A stretch of DNA of 64,000 nt from Ruegeria lacuscaerulensis ITI-1157 (lineage in GTDB: Bacteria; Pseudomonadota; Alphaproteobacteria; Rhodobacterales; Rhodobacteraceae), in NCBI GenBank assembly GCA_000161775.1, contig GG704595.1, positions 91,558 through 155,557 of the forward strand, read 5' to 3'. The position numbers and the translations under genes are program-made. This document shows positions 52,419 to 61,092 of the stretch, one piece after another; position 1 is the stretch's first letter, and each line of letters opens with the position of its first letter. The notes beneath the pieces were generated by a model. The model did no database searches and was not told the DNA's origin. It was given only the letters and a program-made list of their open reading frames with translations.

Positions 52419-53435
52419 ATGAGCGAAACGGTACGGCTGACGCCCGAGGAAATGACCGATCTGAGCCTGCGCGTCCTGACCCATGTGGGCTATGGTCCCG
52501 ATCACGCACAGGCGATCGCGCGGATGCTGACCACTTGCCAAATGGACGATTGCCAGTCGCACGGTCTGTTTCGCCTGTTCATGTGCGTCCAGACCATGCA
52601 GGCCGGCAAGATCGACGGCCATGCACAGCCCCAGGTTGCCCCCTCGGAGAATGCCATCGTCCGTGTTGACGCGCAGGGCGGCATGTCGTTGCTGGCGTTC
52701 CAGAAAGGCCTGCCGCATCTGGTCGACAAGACCCGCACCCACGGGATCGCGGCCATGGCGATCAACCGCTGCTTTCATTTCTCGGCCCTGTGGCCCGAGG
52801 TCGAGGCCCTGTCCGCCCAGGGGCTTGCGGCCATGGCGATGGTGCCCAGCCATTCCTGGGTGGCCCCGGCCGGGGGTACACGCGGCAGCCTGGGCACCAA
52901 CCCGCTGGCTTTCAGCTGGCCCCGCATGGGCCAGGACCCGTTCACCTTCGATTTCGCCACCAGCGCCTTCGCCCGCGGCGAGATCGAGCTGTACAAGCGT
53001 GCAGGCAAACCCCTGCCCGAAGGCGTGGCGATCGACAGGGACGGCAACCCCACAACCGATCCGCAGGCGGCGCTGGACGGCGCGATGCTGACCTTCGGCG
53101 GCTACAAAGGCTCGGCCCTGTCGATCATGATCGAGCTTCTGGCCGGCCCGCTGATCGACGACCTGACGAGCCTGGAGAGCATGGAGTTCGCCCAAGGCAC
53201 GGGCGGCGCGCCTTACCACGGCGACATCATCATCGCCTTCGACCCCGACCAGTTCAGCGGCGGGCGGCGGCAGGCCAACGACGCGCGGGCCGAGCGCCTG
53301 TTCGCCGATATCCTCGATCAGGGCGCGCGCCTGCCGTCGCAGCGCCGCTTTGCCGCCCGCGCGCGCAATACCACCCGGGGATATGCCGAAGTATCCGCGC
53401 AACTGCACCGCGACCTGCTGGCCCTTCTGGACTAG
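52419..53435 (+). CDS. Ldh-family oxidoreductase, likely delta1-pyrroline-2-carboxylate reductase
   Basis: A 338-aa NAD(P)H-dependent enzyme of the malate/L-lactate (Ldh2) family, with [40 protein letters not shown] and [20 protein letters not shown] blocks. In hydroxyproline gene clusters this family reduces delta1-pyrroline-2-carboxylate (the product of trans-3-hydroxyproline dehydration) to L-proline. The adjacent convergent gene encodes a dehydratase-like racemase-superfamily protein, which supports this assignment. AGGGGACGGG precedes the ATG. Its stop overlaps the end of the convergent gene. Confidence 0.85.
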   Translation: MSETVRLTPEEMTDLSLRVLTHVGYGPDHAQAIARMLTTCQMDDCQSHGLFRLFMCVQTMQAGKIDGHAQPQVAPSENAIVRVDAQGGMSLLAFQKGLPHLVDKTRTHGIAAMAINRCFHFSALWPEVEALSAQGLAAMAMVPSHSWVAPAGGTRGSLGTNPLAFSWPRMGQDPFTFDFATSAFARGEIELYKRAGKPLPEGVAIDRDGNPTTDPQAALDGAMLTFGGYKGSALSIMIELLAGPLIDDLTSLESMEFAQGTGGAPYHGDIIIAFDPDQFSGGRRQANDARAERLFADILDQGARLPSQRRFAARARNTTRGYAEVSAQLHRDLLALLD

Positions 53436-54457
53436 CGCCCCCAGGTGTCGCGCAGGCGGTAGCCTTGCGGCCAGGGGTCGTCGGGGTCCAGCATGTGCTG
53501 GTGGATGCCGGTGATCCAACCGCGGCCCGAGATCTCGGGGAGGATGGCGGCGCGGTCGCCAACATGGGTTGTGCCCAGAATACGGCCGGTGAAGCGCGAG
53601 CCAATGATCGAGACCGCGTCAAAGCTCTGGCCTGGCAGCAACTGCCCCCGCGCGGCCATCAGCGCCATGCGGGCCGAAACGGCAGTACCGGTGGGCGAGC
53701 GGTCGACCTTGCCGGGCTGGATCGCCACCGCGGATCGGCCGGTCAGGCCGGTTTCGGTTTCAGTCAACGGTCCGCAGAAGGCGCAGAACGAGATGTGGTC
53801 CCAGTCCGGGTTTTCGGGATGCGCGAAGCCCAGCTGCGCATTGGCGGCGTCGGTGATCGCCACCCCCAGGCGGGCAATCTCGGCGGCCTCGTCCTCGGCG
53901 ATGCGCAGCCCCAGCGCTGCGGCGTCGACCACCACGAAACTGTCCCCGCCATAGGCGATGTCCACCGTCAGGGTGCCCAGCCCCTCGACCTCGAGCGGCG
54001 CGGCGAGGCGGTCGGCGAAACTGGGCAGGTTCTGCACGAAGATCCGTTCGGCCTTGCCGTTGCGGCACTCGGCCCGCACCCGCACCAGCCCGCCCGGCGC
54101 TTCGAGCGTCAGGTGGGTCTCCGGCTCGGTCATCGGCAGGATGCCCCCGTCCAGCAGCACCGTCGCCACGCAGATCGCGTTCGAGCCGGACATCGGCGGC
54201 GTGTCCTCGGGCTCCATGATGATGAAGGCGGCGTCGGCATCGGGGTGTTTGGGCGGCACCAGCAGGTTGACATGGCGGAACACCCCGCCGCGCGGCTCGT
54301 TCAGCACGAAGTTGCGCAGGGTCTGGTCGCGAGCGATGAAGCTGCGTTGCGCCCAGATCGTGTCGCCGGGCGGCGGGGTGACACCACCGACGATCACGTC
54401 CCCCACCTCGCCCTCGGCATGGGCCGAGATCACGTGGATGGTCTTGCTGCTGCGCAT
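53432..54457 (-). CDS. Proline racemase-superfamily enzyme, probable trans-3-hydroxy-L-proline dehydratase
   Basis: A 341-aa member of the proline racemase superfamily. The two catalytic positions are Ser90 ([16 protein letters not shown]) and Thr256 ([13 protein letters not shown]), where racemases and epimerases have Cys/Cys. Loss of the second Cys is known to convert members to dehydratases, so I infer trans-3-hydroxy-L-proline to delta1-pyrroline-2-carboxylate; the reductase next door would then give proline. The Ser/Thr pair differs from the Cys/Thr pair I know for characterised dehydratases. It is the last gene of the island's minus-strand operon. Confidence 0.83.
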   Translation of the reverse strand: MRSSKTIHVISAHAEGEVGDVIVGGVTPPPGDTIWAQRSFIARDQTLRNFVLNEPRGGVFRHVNLLVPPKHPDADAAFIIMEPEDTPPMSGSNAICVATVLLDGGILPMTEPETHLTLEAPGGLVRVRAECRNGKAERIFVQNLPSFADRLAAPLEVEGLGTLTVDIAYGGDSFVVVDAAALGLRIAEDEAAEIARLGVAITDAANAQLGFAHPENPDWDHISFCAFCGPLTETETGLTGRSAVAIQPGKVDRSPTGTAVSARMALMAARGQLLPGQSFDAVSIIGSRFTGRILGTTHVGDRAAILPEISGRGWITGIHQHMLDPDDPWPQGYRLRDTWGR

Positions 54458-54464
54458 CCCCCGC

Positions 54465-55703
54465 TCAGAACCGGGTGGCGGCGAAGGGATCGACCGGGAT
54501 GGCCGGATCGGTGCCGTCGACCAGCGCGCCCACCAGCTCGGCGGTGCCGGCCGACTGGGTCAGGCCCAGATGGCCGTGCCCGAAGGCATAGACCAGGTGC
54601 GGCGATTTCGGAGACCGCCCGATCACCGGAATGCTGTCGGGCAGCGAGGGGCGGAACCCCATCCACTGCGTCCCGCCTTCGGTCTTCAACCCCGGCAGGA
54701 ACTGGCGCGCCTTGTTCAGCAGGGTCTCGGCGCGTTTGTAATTGGGCGGCAGGTCAAGCCCGCCCAGTTCGACCGCACCGCCGATGCGCACACCGCCGTT
54801 GATCTTGGTGGCCACGAAAGCATGCCGCGAGAACGCCAGGTGCAGCCGCAGGTCGAACGCGCCCGGCGGCAGGGTCGTGTTGTAGCCCCGCTCGGTCTCG
54901 AGCGGAATCCGGTCGCCCACCGTGCGGGTCAGGTGGTGCGACCACGCCCCGGCGGCCACCACGACCTTGCTGGCATCCACCGCACCCTGGTCGAAGCGCA
55001 CCCAGACGCCCGTGTCCGACAGCTCCAGCGCGCGCACGGGGCGCGTTTCGATCACTCCGCCACGGTCGCGGAACACCTGCGCCAGATGCTCGACCCAGCG
55101 CTTGGGGTCGACGGTATTCCACCAGTGCGGCGTGAACCCGGCATGAGTAAAACGCGGGCTGAGCCCGGGTTGAATCTCGGCGATCGCTTCGGGGCTGTCC
55201 AGCAGATCGAAGGCGATACCGTGCTGGCGACGCAGCTCCCACGTGGGCAAAGCGGCGCGGAACTCGGCCGCGCTTTCGTACAGTTGCAACTGCCCGTCGC
55301 GCTGCATCATCGCCTCGCCACCCGTATCGGCGATCTGCCGTTCGGTCGCGGCCTGGCACAGGCGCATCAGGCTGGCCTGCGCGGCGACCAGCGCCTGGTA
55401 CCGGCTGGGGCGGCTGGCCCGCCAGAACCGCCACATCCACGGCGCGATCTGCAGGGCATAAGCCGGCGGGATCGACAGCGGCCCCAACGGATCGAGCAGC
55501 CATTTCGGAGCCTTCTTCATGATCCCCGGCGTGGCCAGAGGTTCGACCTCGGGGAAGGCGAACGCCCCGGCATTTCCCGCTGAACTGCCCGCGGCCACGC
55601 CTTCGCGGTCCAACACCTGCACGGCGTAACCCCGACGCTGCAGCTCAAGTGCCGCGCTGATGCCGACCACGCCGGCACCTATGACGATGACATCTTTCTT
55701 CAT
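54465..55703 (-). CDS. FAD-dependent D-amino-acid oxidoreductase, probable cis-4-hydroxy-D-proline dehydrogenase
   Basis: A 412-aa DadA/DAO-type flavoprotein with the dinucleotide-binding motif [21 protein letters not shown] (in two parts, residues 5-25), [12 protein letters not shown] and the C-terminal [18 protein letters not shown] block. Located between the 4-hydroxyproline epimerase and the dehydratase-like gene, it most likely oxidises cis-4-hydroxy-D-proline to delta1-pyrroline-4-hydroxy-2-carboxylate, passing electrons to the respiratory chain. Its ATG follows the upstream epimerase stop with ATGA overlap. Confidence 0.88.
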   Translation of the reverse strand: MKKDVIVIGAGVVGISAALELQRRGYAVQVLDREGVAAGSSAGNAGAFAFPEVEPLATPGIMKKAPKWLLDPLGPLSIPPAYALQIAPWMWRFWRASRPSRYQALVAAQASLMRLCQAATERQIADTGGEAMMQRDGQLQLYESAAEFRAALPTWELRRQHGIAFDLLDSPEAIAEIQPGLSPRFTHAGFTPHWWNTVDPKRWVEHLAQVFRDRGGVIETRPVRALELSDTGVWVRFDQGAVDASKVVVAAGAWSHHLTRTVGDRIPLETERGYNTTLPPGAFDLRLHLAFSRHAFVATKINGGVRIGGAVELGGLDLPPNYKRAETLLNKARQFLPGLKTEGGTQWMGFRPSLPDSIPVIGRSPKSPHLVYAFGHGHLGLTQSAGTAELVGALVDGTDPAIPVDPFAATRF

Positions 55704-56635
55704 GTGATCTCTATACCCGAACGGAATGGATCAGCGGGATCAAAAATCAAGCGGCTTTCAGCCATCACAAAAGCCTGACCGGTGATCGAGGGGATCACCC
55801 CGCCATTCGGACCAGGCTGGTAGGACAGCCGATAGGTGCTGCCGATGACGCTGGCTTGTACGATTTCGTCACCGGGCGCCAAGCGCCCGTCGGCCGCCAG
55901 ACACGCCAACCGCGCCGAACTGCCCGTGCCGCAGGGCGAGCGGTCATAGGCGTCATCGGGGCACAGAACGAAGTTTCGGCTGTGCACGTCAGGTTCCGGC
56001 GCGGCCTCCTGAAAGATCACATGATCGATCGGCTCGCCCGCTTCGCCGCCCACACCCTGCCCGACCGAGGCCTGTCGAATGGCGACGCCCAGATCGGTCA
56101 GTTGCCGGATATTCGCGGGCTCGACCGGCACCGGACTGGGATCGACGATAAAGAACCAATTGCCGCCATAGGCCACATCACCTGTAACCGGCCCGAAATC
56201 CGGAACCTCGATCGTCACGGCCTGATGCACCCGCCGGCTTTCGATGTTGGTTACTGTCACTGTGTTGGGATCGTGCAGCTTCACCGAGACCACCCCGGCC
56301 GGCGTTTCGATCCGGTGGGTGCCGACACCGATCCGCCCCAGATGGGCCAGCGTCACGGTCAACCCGATCGTGCCATGCCCGCACATGCCAAGCACCGCAT
56401 CCACGTCGAAATAGATCACCCCGGTCACGCAGGACGGATCGACCGGAGGCACCAGCAGCGCCCCCACCATCGCTGGCTGACCGCGCGGCTCAAGCATGAC
56501 CGAGCGCCAGAACCGGCGGTGCTGGGTCGCCAAAAGCCCTGCGCGTTCGGACAGAGGACCGCCGCCCAGATCGGGCGCGCCGTCCAGAATCACGCGCGTC
56601 GGCTCTCCGCCGGTATGGCTGTCGATCACATGCAC
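55700..56635 (-). CDS. 4-hydroxyproline 2-epimerase (proline racemase superfamily)
   Basis: A 311-aa enzyme starting at GTG 56635 (MHVIDSHTGGEPTR). Both catalytic cysteines are present: Cys85 in MCGHGTIGLT and Cys235 in DRSPCGTGSSARL, the combination expected for epimerases. It would interconvert trans-4-hydroxy-L-proline and cis-4-hydroxy-D-proline, the first step of bacterial hydroxyproline catabolism. The GTG lies inside the end of the DapA-like gene; a longer reading to 56707 lacks family similarity. Confidence 0.9.
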   Translation of the reverse strand: MHVIDSHTGGEPTRVILDGAPDLGGGPLSERAGLLATQHRRFWRSVMLEPRGQPAMVGALLVPPVDPSCVTGVIYFDVDAVLGMCGHGTIGLTVTLAHLGRIGVGTHRIETPAGVVSVKLHDPNTVTVTNIESRRVHQAVTIEVPDFGPVTGDVAYGGNWFFIVDPSPVPVEPANIRQLTDLGVAIRQASVGQGVGGEAGEPIDHVIFQEAAPEPDVHSRNFVLCPDDAYDRSPCGTGSSARLACLAADGRLAPGDEIVQASVIGSTYRLSYQPGPNGGVIPSITGQAFVMAESRLIFDPADPFRSGIEIT

Positions 56636-57585
56636 GCGGCAATCACCCCGCCTTGCCTTGACCAGTCTGCAAACCAGGCGCGGAACAAGCTGTACTGCTG
56701 TTCGCAATAGTGGCGCTGCGCATCCGTCAGCGCGTCGGTTTCATTGAAGTGCAAGCGGTATTCATCCTCGCCGTTCAGCACCAGGAGGTGCTTGTAATAC
56801 AGAACCAGATCGGGGCCTTCGTCGAAACTGGACAGCACGTCGATGGCCTCTGTCAACTCCTGTGCGCGCTGGCGGGCCTCGGCGTTGCCAGAAGCCGCTT
56901 TTTTCGACAAAGCAGTAAGCAGCAGAACCTCTTTGGGCAGTACGTTGCCGATGCCAGTGATCGCGCCGGTTGCGCCGCAATTGACGATGCCATGGTAGAC
57001 CGCCGTATCGACCCCCACCATCAGCGTCACCTGGTCATCACGGCTGGTGATGTTTTCAGCCGCATAGCGCAGATCGTCCTTGCCACCGAATTCTTTGAAA
57101 CCCACCAGGTTGGGATGCTCGGCCCGCAGGGCGAAGAAAAGGTCGGCGCGGGTGGCGAACCCGTAATGCGGACTGTTGTAAATGACCGCCGGGATATCCG
57201 GGGCCGCCGAGAGGATGGCCTTGAAATGGTTGCGCTGCGCCGTGACCGAACTGCCGCGCGACAGAACCCGCGGGATCACCATAAGCCCCGCCGCACCTGC
57301 CTTTTGCGCATGCGCCGCGTGGGTCACGGCGGATTGCGTGTTGACCGCCCCGGCGCCCACCACCACGGGCAGGTCCGCGCCGATCAACCGCTCGACCCCT
57401 TCCATCCGCTGTGCGTCGGTCAGCAGCGGCCAGTCGCCCATCGACCCGCAATAGACCACCGCAGACATGCCCGCATCGATCATCTGCCGCCCCTTGCGCA
57501 CCAGGGCGTCATAGTCGGGTTGGCGGTCGGCGGTGCATGGGGACATGAGCGCGGGCATGGTGCCGGCAAAGACGTCGGGTGACAT
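56626..57585 (-). CDS. DapA-family lyase, probable pyrroline-4-hydroxy-2-carboxylate deaminase
   Basis: A 319-aa (beta/alpha)8 enzyme of the dihydrodipicolinate synthase family. The Schiff-base lysine is Lys164 (LVGFKEFGGK) and the catalytic Tyr is Tyr136 (AVIYNSPHYGF). In 4-hydroxyproline clusters this family deaminates the pyrroline product to alpha-ketoglutarate semialdehyde. It is the first gene of the operon and lies about 70 nt downstream of a perfect GntR-type palindrome. AAAGGAA precedes ATG 57585 by 8 nt. The dehydrogenase that would finish the pathway is not in the window. Confidence 0.87.
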   Translation of the reverse strand: MSPDVFAGTMPALMSPCTADRQPDYDALVRKGRQMIDAGMSAVVYCGSMGDWPLLTDAQRMEGVERLIGADLPVVVGAGAVNTQSAVTHAAHAQKAGAAGLMVIPRVLSRGSSVTAQRNHFKAILSAAPDIPAVIYNSPHYGFATRADLFFALRAEHPNLVGFKEFGGKDDLRYAAENITSRDDQVTLMVGVDTAVYHGIVNCGATGAITGIGNVLPKEVLLLTALSKKAASGNAEARQRAQELTEAIDVLSSFDEGPDLVLYYKHLLVLNGEDEYRLHFNETDALTDAQRHYCEQQYSLFRAWFADWSRQGGVIAACM

Positions 57586-57656
57586 GAGGCCGTTCCTTTC
57601 CAAGTTGCCCGCGCCTATCGCCGAGCGGTCAAATTTCCTGTCGACCCTGCCCTATC

Positions 57657-57676
57657 GGATTTTGTATCCAAAATCC
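57657..57676. promoter_or_regulatory. GntR operator, copy 2 (catabolic operon)
   Basis: GGATTTTGTATCCAAAATCC is a palindrome with perfect 8-bp arms (GGATTTTG/CAAAATCC) around TATC. It lies 72-91 nt upstream of the DapA-like start codon. The same core is found beside the GntR gene 5.3 kb away, so one repressor probably controls both promoters. Confidence 0.78.
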
Positions 57677-57693
57677 ACCTTTTTCACCGAACA

Positions 57694-57728
57694 CAGAAAA
57701 ACGCGCCAGACGATGCGCCCGGCGCGTT
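57694..57728 (-). terminator. Rho-independent terminator of the iclR-ugpC operon
   Basis: On the minus strand AACGCGCC pairs with GGCGCGTT across a 13-nt loop and runs into TTTTTCTG. It lies 26 nt after the ATPase stop codon and insulates the downstream hydroxyproline operon. Confidence 0.8.
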
Positions 57729-57753
57729 GCTGTTTTCCAGATAGAACGGCCGT

Positions 57754-58812
57754 TCAGCGCAGCCGCATGCCGCTTTCCGGATCGAACATCATGACCCGTT
57801 CGGGCCGGACCGAAATTCCGATCCGCTCGCCCGCCTTGCTGCGCTGGTCGTCGCGCTCTTCGACGATCAACTTGTCGCCATTCGGCGCCAGAAGATAGCT
57901 GTAGGACACACCGCCAAGCGCCTCGGTCAGATCGACGGTACAGGTGTCGCCGGACCGATCGACGGCGATGTGTTCCGGACGAATCCCCAGGGTCACCTTC
58001 CTGGCATCAGACGGCACCCCTTTTGTCACGGGAATCGGGTCCGTCAGAGCGGGATGGAACACCGTTCCATCGACGACATCGCACTCCAGAAAGTTCATTG
58101 CGGGCGAGCCGATGAACCCCGCCACGAACCGGTTGTCAGGGTCGCGATACAGATCCATCGGAGCGCCGACCTGCTCGATCCGGCCATCGCGCAGCACCAC
58201 GATCTTGTCGGCCATGGTCATCGCTTCGACCTGGTCGTGGGTGACGTAGATCATCGTGGCGCCGATCTCCTGGTGCAGACGAGCGATCTCGACCCGCATT
58301 TCCACGCGCAACTCGGCATCGAGGTTTGACAGCGGCTCGTCGAACAGGAAAACCTCGGGGCCGCGCACGATGGCCCGGCCGATGGCGACCCGCTGACGCT
58401 GCCCCCCCGACAGGGCCTTGGGCTTGCGCTTGAGATACGGGTCCAGCTTGAGGATTTCCGACGCTTCGGCGACCTTCTTGTCGATCTCGGCCTTGGGCAC
58501 GCCGTTCATTCGCAGACCAAAGCCCATGTTCTCGGCCACGGTCATGTGCGGATAAAGGGCATAGGTCTGGAACACCATCGCGACGCCGCGCTTGGCCGGG
58601 TCCATGTGGGTCACGTCACGCTGACCGATGCGGATCTCGCCTTCGGTGGTTTCCTCCAGCCCGGCGATCATCCGCAACAGGGTGGATTTGCCACAGCCCG
58701 ACGGCCCGACGAAAACGCAGAATTCGCCGTCCTCGATTTCCAGATCAATGCCGTGAATGACCTGGGTCTGGCCATACCGCTTGATTGCGCCCTTCAAGGT
58801 AACGCCTGTCAT
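57754..58812 (-). CDS. ugpC: Sugar ABC transporter ATPase (UgpC/MsmK/MalK type)
   Basis: A 352-aa ATPase with Walker [19 protein letters not shown], signature LSGGQRQRVAIGRAIV and Walker B VFLFDEPLSNLDAELR, followed by a TOBE-type C-terminal domain (about 235-352, VTLGIRPEHIAVD). It should drive the divergent sugar importer (59746-62866), which has no ATPase gene of its own. Its ATG overlaps the iclR stop (ATGA), so regulator and ATPase share a transcript. Confidence 0.95.
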   Translation of the reverse strand: MTGVTLKGAIKRYGQTQVIHGIDLEIEDGEFCVFVGPSGCGKSTLLRMIAGLEETTEGEIRIGQRDVTHMDPAKRGVAMVFQTYALYPHMTVAENMGFGLRMNGVPKAEIDKKVAEASEILKLDPYLKRKPKALSGGQRQRVAIGRAIVRGPEVFLFDEPLSNLDAELRVEMRVEIARLHQEIGATMIYVTHDQVEAMTMADKIVVLRDGRIEQVGAPMDLYRDPDNRFVAGFIGSPAMNFLECDVVDGTVFHPALTDPIPVTKGVPSDARKVTLGIRPEHIAVDRSGDTCTVDLTEALGGVSYSYLLAPNGDKLIVEERDDQRSKAGERIGISVRPERVMMFDPESGMRLR

Positions 58813-59603
58813 GATGCTTGCATCCTGTCCTTGCGGCTCTCGGGGAACCGCCATGCTTCGGCTTCGGTCCCAATCTGGTCGGCGGCACGCCGAACCCGAG
58901 GGACCCATTTCTTCAACTGATCGAAATCCATGCGCTGGGTCGATCCGGTGATCGAGATCGCCCCCAGCATCCGTCCGCCCGATGTCAGGATCGGGCAGGC
59001 CACGCAGATGATGCCGGGCTCGTGCTCTTCATCATCCAAGGCAAAGCCCCGTTCCCGGATCCGGGCCAGATCCGCCCGCAATTCGGCCTCGGAGGTCAGC
59101 GTCTTGTCGGTAAAGCGGTGAAAGCTTTGCTGCGAAATCGCCTTGTCCAGCCGGTCATCATCCAGAAAGGCGAGCATCGCCTTGCCCACACCGGTGCAAT
59201 AGGCCGGGCCAACCTTTCCGGCCTCGGAATACATCTCGACCGGGTTCCTGGCATTGCGCTTGTCCACATACAGAACCTGGCTGGAATCAAGCTGCGCAAG
59301 GTGCACCGTCTCGCCGGTTTCCAGGCTGAGAGCATCCAGGATCGGCCGCGCGATCGGCGCCAGCGAGCTTTGCGTCCAGGCCGAATGCGCCAGCCGCACC
59401 AGCCGCAGGCCGGGCGAATAGGTCTGCCGGTCAGGGTCGTAGGACAACATGCCCTGATTGGTCAGCGACTGCAGAAACCGGTACAGCGACGCCTTGGGAA
59501 AGCTGCTGTTGTCCAGCAATTCGGCAAACCGCACGGGCCGGCCGAACGCCGCGACCTGTTCCAGCACGTCACATGCCTTGCCGATGGTTCCGTCACCTGC
59601 CAC
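58809..59603 (-). CDS. IclR-family transcriptional regulator
   Basis: A 264-aa regulator: N-terminal winged HTH (LLDNSSFPKASLYRFLQSLT) and C-terminal IclR effector domain (about 80-255, YCTGVGKAMLAFLDDDRLD, GIICVACPILTSGGRMLGAI). The start is GTG 59603 behind GGAGGAG. It is divergent from the sugar transporter and shares an intergenic region with two tandem palindromes, so it is the likely regulator of both operons. The effector is probably the imported sugar or its derivative. Confidence 0.93.
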   Translation of the reverse strand: MAGDGTIGKACDVLEQVAAFGRPVRFAELLDNSSFPKASLYRFLQSLTNQGMLSYDPDRQTYSPGLRLVRLAHSAWTQSSLAPIARPILDALSLETGETVHLAQLDSSQVLYVDKRNARNPVEMYSEAGKVGPAYCTGVGKAMLAFLDDDRLDKAISQQSFHRFTDKTLTSEAELRADLARIRERGFALDDEEHEPGIICVACPILTSGGRMLGAISITGSTQRMDFDQLKKWVPRVRRAADQIGTEAEAWRFPESRKDRMQAS

Positions 59604-59651
59604 GGGTCTGAATTCTCCTCCACTTCCCCTTGCGGGCGGGCCGCGAGGGTA

Positions 59652-59681
59652 TTGACAAGCCTAGCCGATTCGATGTGTAGT
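59652..59681 (+). promoter_or_regulatory. Candidate promoter of the sugar transport operon
   Basis: A consensus -35 hexamer TTGACA (59652-59657) is followed at 18 bp by TGTAGT (59676-59681) as a weak -10. The first palindrome overlaps the -10 and the second lies just downstream, a layout suited to repression. Confidence 0.5.
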
Positions 59682-59698
59682 TTTCAATATATAAAACT
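59679..59698. promoter_or_regulatory. Upstream IclR-type palindrome
   Basis: AGTTTTCAATATATAAAACT has 6-bp perfect arms AGTTTT/AAAACT. It shares the GTTT...AAAC framework with the neighbouring palindrome, and its centre is about 20.5 bp from that of the second site, two turns of the helix. Confidence 0.6.
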
Positions 59699-59699
59699 T

Positions 59700-59718
59700 G
59701 GTTTCACTATGTGAAACC
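59700..59718. promoter_or_regulatory. Downstream IclR-type palindrome
   Basis: GGTTTCACTATGTGAAACC is a perfect palindrome of two 8-bp arms around TAT. It lies 28 nt before the binding-protein start codon and next to a similar weaker site, so it is the best candidate for the main operator of the divergent IclR protein. Confidence 0.72.
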
Positions 59719-59745
59719 TGCGAATGGAAGCTAAGGGAGGAAACC

Positions 59746-61005
59746 ATGCATTCCATCTTCAAACGCACGACGGCGGCGCTGGCCGTCAGTGTGGCAGTCG
59801 CGGCCCCGGCAGCGGCGGAACTGACCGGCGAGCTGCGCATTTTCCTGGACACGTCGAACCCGGCACCGCGCGCGACGATGGAGGCGATGATCGGCCGGTT
59901 CGCCGAGAAACACCCCGGGCTCGAGATCGAGACCACCGTGATCGACCGCGAAGCCTACAAGACCCAGATCCGCAACTTCCTGACCGCCGACACGCCCGAC
60001 GTTGCCACCTGGTACGCGGCCAACCGGATGCGCCCCTATGTCGAGGCGGGTCTGTTCGAGGACGTGTCGGACCTGTGGGCCGAGCCCGAGATCGCCGAGA
60101 ACCTGGCTTCGACCAAGGGCGCGCTGACCATCGACGGCAAGCAGTGGGGCGTGCCCTACACCTACTATCAGTGGGGCGTCTACTATCGCAAAGACATCTT
60201 TGACGAGCTGGGCCTGAGCGAGCCGAAGACCTGGGACGAGGAAATCTCGAACTGTCAGAAGATCATCGATTCCGGTCGGGCCTGCTATACCATCGGCACC
60301 AAGTTCCTGTGGACCGCGGGCGGCTGGTTCGACTATCTGAACATGCGCACCAACGGGTTCGATTTCCACATGGACCTGGCCGCGGGCAAGGTCAGCTGGG
60401 AAGACGAGCGGGTCAAGCAGACCTTCGCCAACTGGAAACAGCTGATCGACATGGGCGCGTTCATCGACAACCACCAGACCTACAGCTGGCAAGAGGCCCT
60501 GCCCTTCATGGTCAAGGGTGAGGCGGCGGCCTATCTGATGGGCAACTTCGCCGTGGCGCCGCTGCGCGAGGCGGGTCTGACCGATGACCAGCTGGACTTC
60601 TACCAGTTCGTCACCATCAACCCCGATGTCGAACTGGCCGAGGACGCGCCGACCGACACGTTCCACATCCCGGCCAACGCCTCGAACAAGGAAGCGGCCC
60701 GCGAATTCCTGCGCTTCGTCGTCTCGCCCGAGGAACAGACCATCATCAACAACGGCCAGAACCTGGGCCAGCTGCCGATCAACGCCAAGGCGTCGGTGGA
60801 TGATGACAAGTTCCTGCAGGAAGGCTTCAAGATGCTGTCGACCAACAGCCCCGGCGGCGTCGCCCAGTTCTGGGACCGCGACGCACCGGCGGAAATGGCC
60901 AAGGTGTCGATGGAAGGCTTCCAGGAGTTCATGGTCAAGCCGGACAACCTGGACAAGATCCTGGCCAAGCTGGAACGCGCGCGTCAGCGCATCTATGACA
61001 ACTGA
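59746..61005 (+). CDS. Sugar ABC transporter substrate-binding protein
   Basis: A 419-aa family 1 solute-binding protein with signal peptide ending APAAA (about residue 24). Typical features are WYAANRMRPYVEAGLFEDVS, GVPYTYYQWGVYYRKDIFDEL and the C-terminal QFWDRDAPAEM. GGGAGG precedes ATG 59746 by 6 nt. It leads an operon with two permeases and an alpha-galactosidase, so alpha-galactosides such as melibiose or raffinose-type sugars or galactosylglycerol are plausible ligands; this is inferred from context. Confidence 0.93.
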   Translation: MHSIFKRTTAALAVSVAVAAPAAAELTGELRIFLDTSNPAPRATMEAMIGRFAEKHPGLEIETTVIDREAYKTQIRNFLTADTPDVATWYAANRMRPYVEAGLFEDVSDLWAEPEIAENLASTKGALTIDGKQWGVPYTYYQWGVYYRKDIFDELGLSEPKTWDEEISNCQKIIDSGRACYTIGTKFLWTAGGWFDYLNMRTNGFDFHMDLAAGKVSWEDERVKQTFANWKQLIDMGAFIDNHQTYSWQEALPFMVKGEAAAYLMGNFAVAPLREAGLTDDQLDFYQFVTINPDVELAEDAPTDTFHIPANASNKEAAREFLRFVVSPEEQTIINNGQNLGQLPINAKASVDDDKFLQEGFKMLSTNSPGGVAQFWDRDAPAEMAKVSMEGFQEFMVKPDNLDKILAKLERARQRIYDN

Positions 61006-61092
61006 TCGGGTGGTGGCGGGCACCCCGGCCCGCCTCATCCCATCGCAGGACGGGTCTGACCCCGTCCTGCCCTCTCCAAACCGGGATTGACC

